In this document: positions 62,773 to 64,000 of the stretch, one piece after another
Layout: the number at the start of each line of letters is the position of its first letter
Position numbering within the stretch: the first letter of the stretch is position 1
Origin: Rhodoferax antarcticus ANT.BR
GTDB lineage: Bacteria > Pseudomonadota > Gammaproteobacteria > Burkholderiales > Burkholderiaceae_C
NCBI RefSeq assembly: GCF_001938565.1
Contig: NZ_MSYM01000013.1
Span: 187,496 to 251,495, forward strand
Direction: 5' to 3'
DNA: 64,000 nt
Notes under the pieces: generated by a model
The model's database searches: none
What the model was told of the DNA's origin: nothing
What the model saw: only the letters and a program-made list of their open reading frames with translations
Translations under genes and position numbers: made by a program

Positions 62773-63576
62773 TCAATTCATGTCGTTTTGGTAGTGGTGG
62801 GTGTCAGTGCGGTAATAGCCCTTGCGCAATTCCATGGGCTCTCGCTGGTAGGTGTAGGCAATGCGTTCTACGCTCAATAGTGGGCCACCCACGGCCACTT
62901 TGAGCAAGTCGGCGTGCGTTTCAGTTGCCGCTACAGCGCGGATTTTTTCTTCGGCACGCACCATGCGCACGTTGAATTCAGTCTCGAACAGGGCGTACAT
63001 CGGACCCTTGCACGTGGCCAGTCTCTCTGCAGTCAGGCCCTTGAAGGGCGCTGCAGGCAGCCAGATATCTTCCAAAATAGCAGGCGCGCCGCCAAAACTC
63101 AGTACCCGGCGCACTTGCAACACGGTGTCGCCACAGCGCAGAGCTAAGGCTTTGGCCACATCGGCGCTGGCGCGGACTCTGCGGCATTCGATGATGTCGC
63201 GCTGCGCTGGCCCCTCGCTGCCCCGAGAACCACTGTCGGGTACCAATTTAAGGAACCTGAACTGCACCTGCTGCTCGGCGTGTGTGGCTACAAACGTGCC
63301 CTTACCCTGACGGCGCAACAGCAGGTTTTCAGCGGCCAACTCGTCAATGGCTTTGCGCACCGTGCCCTGGCTGACCCGAAAACGCGCAGCCAGTTCGATC
63401 TCGCTGGGGATCACTTCACCGGGCTTCCACTCGCCAGATCGCAAGCTGCCCAGAATCAGGGCCTTGATCTGTTGGTAGAGTGGGCTGAACGTTGGTGTGG
63501 CATGGGCTGCGGCTGATACCACTTCAGGTGCCAGGGACATCTCAGGCTCCTCGCTGGTATCGGGCAGGGCTGGCAT
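62773..63576 (-). CDS. GntR/HutC-family regulator of the TCA gene cluster
   Basis: The protein is about 267 residues. The N-terminal winged helix (YQQIKALILGSLRSGEWKPG, VIPSEIELAARFRVSQGTVR) is followed by a UTRA ligand domain (VLQVRRVLSFGGAPAILEDI, YYRTDTHHYQNDM). The ATG at 63576 with GGAG upstream is chosen. Located between sdhC and the divergent mdh, it probably represses both through the palindrome upstream. Betaproteobacteria have a known GntR regulator of TCA genes in this place. Confidence 0.9.
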   Translation of the reverse strand: MPALPDTSEEPEMSLAPEVVSAAAHATPTFSPLYQQIKALILGSLRSGEWKPGEVIPSEIELAARFRVSQGTVRKAIDELAAENLLLRRQGKGTFVATHAEQQVQFRFLKLVPDSGSRGSEGPAQRDIIECRRVRASADVAKALALRCGDTVLQVRRVLSFGGAPAILEDIWLPAAPFKGLTAERLATCKGPMYALFETEFNVRMVRAEEKIRAVAATETHADLLKVAVGGPLLSVERIAYTYQREPMELRKGYYRTDTHHYQNDMN

Positions 63577-63615
63577 GAACAGAGTCTCCAAGTAGTCGAT
63601 TTAGTTGTCAGCAAT

Positions 63616-63637
63616 CATATCTTATATAAGACATAAG
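63616..63637. promoter_or_regulatory. Candidate GntR operator
   Basis: TCTTATATAAGA (63620-63631) is a perfect 12-bp palindrome within a longer imperfect dyad, CATATCTTATATAAGACATAAG. It lies between the divergent gntR and mdh genes, as expected for autoregulation and control of mdh. Confidence 0.65.
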
Positions 63638-63642
63638 ACAAG

Positions 63643-63672
63643 TTGACGACGGGGTGTTTTCACGGCTACACT
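63643..63672 (+). promoter_or_regulatory. Candidate mdh promoter
   Basis: TTGACG (63643-63648) and TACACT (63667-63672) are separated by 18 bp and lie about 80 bp before the mdh ATG. The operator palindrome lies just upstream of the -35. Confidence 0.45.
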
Positions 63673-63751
63673 CCAACTGCCTGGCGGTGATGGCTATAGA
63701 TCATCTGCCCGACAACCGCTGAATTTTTCCCTAAATTTCTGGAGTCCTACT

Positions 63752-64000
63752 ATGAGCAAGAAGCCCGTTCGTGTTGCTGTTACCGGTGCTGCCGGTCAAA
63801 TCGGTTATGCCATTTTGTTTCGTATCGCATCGGGCGAAATGCTGGGCAAAGATCAGCCTGTGATGCTGAGTTTGCTGGAAGTGCCGGTTGAAAAAGCCCA
63901 GCAAGCGTTACAGGGTGTGATGATGGAGCTGCAAGACTGCGCTTTCCCGTTGTTGGTGGGAATGCAAGCCCATAGCGACCCCATGACGGCTTTCAAAGAT
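63752..64000 (+). CDS. mdh: Malate dehydrogenase, truncated by the window edge
   Basis: The first 83 codons are present: [20 protein letters not shown] with the Rossmann motif GAAGQIGY, followed by [19 protein letters not shown] and [11 protein letters not shown], matching the cytosolic-type MDH common in betaproteobacteria. GGAG lies 9 nt before the ATG. The enzyme interconverts malate and oxaloacetate. The rest continues outside the window. Confidence 0.95.
   Translation, partial: MSKKPVRVAVTGAAGQIGYAILFRIASGEMLGKDQPVMLSLLEVPVEKAQQALQGVMMELQDCAFPLLVGMQAHSDPMTAFKD

Overview
The window is chromosomal DNA of a betaproteobacterium, most likely Burkholderiales / Comamonadaceae close to Rhodoferax or Polaromonas. 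This rests on the gene order of the right half (accD-trpA-trpB-trpF-truA-fimV-asd-leuB-leuD-entericidin-leuC, then gltA-sdhE-sdhB-sdhA-sdhD-sdhC with a GntR regulator divergent from mdh), on protein similarity recognised by eye, and on a short hairpin repeat of the kind common in that family. No rRNA or tRNA gene, CRISPR array or replication origin was seen.

Layout. 0-7.1 kb: a Ser/Thr kinase and PP2C phosphatase pair, then rph-rdgB-hemW. A complete IS200/IS605 element (tnpA plus tnpB) sits exactly inside the start codon of rph. 7.2-19.3 kb: an accessory stretch with a CBS-domain protein, a MazE-like/Doc toxin-antitoxin pair whose toxin carries an in-frame stop, a PEP-CTERM GDSL esterase, a c-type cytochrome, a split PAS-GGDEF protein, an Lrp regulator, YitT, a YhcC-like radical SAM protein, CapA, a split metallo-beta-lactamase-fold gene and a hemerythrin-GGDEF protein. 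19.4-23.7 kb: a light-dependent DNA repair cluster (FeS photolyase, second photolyase/cryptochrome, DUF2256 and a Cys-rich small protein). 23.9-34.3 kb: msrA, an aldehyde dehydrogenase, a lone ABC ATPase, menaquinone genes (ubiE/menG, menA) with a BASS transporter, a DksA-like protein, a TonB-like lipoprotein, a Bug binding protein, a ferredoxin reductase and an NAD-binding epimerase. 34.3-36.3 kb: an IS1634-type insertion with a 6-bp target duplication. 36.6-40.2 kb: a YgjP-type metallopeptidase, lysS, YggT and DUF454. 40.4-44.9 kb: a decayed TMAO/DMSO-reductase-type locus (cytochrome c, TorD, TorA) kept almost wholly in one reading frame with five internal stops. 44.9-64 kb: biosynthetic and TCA-cycle genes on the minus strand, with mdh entering at the right edge.

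How the genes work together. The minus-strand right half makes tryptophan, leucine, the aspartate-family precursor and malonyl-CoA, and runs succinate-to-citrate TCA steps. The GntR protein probably controls sdh and mdh through a palindrome between them. The left half mixes housekeeping with signalling and stress functions.

The most unusual signals are repeats and decay. About 16 copies of a roughly 40-bp hairpin repeat (9-nt arms, usually a 7-nt loop) lie between genes and, in at least seven cases, inside open reading frames without breaking them (trpA, trpB tail, trpF, an epimerase, two photolyases and a Cys-rich protein). A second 41-bp repeat also lies in one photolyase. The IS605 insertion rebuilds rph expression from transposon sequence. 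Several otherwise well-kept genes carry single in-frame TAG or TAA codons.
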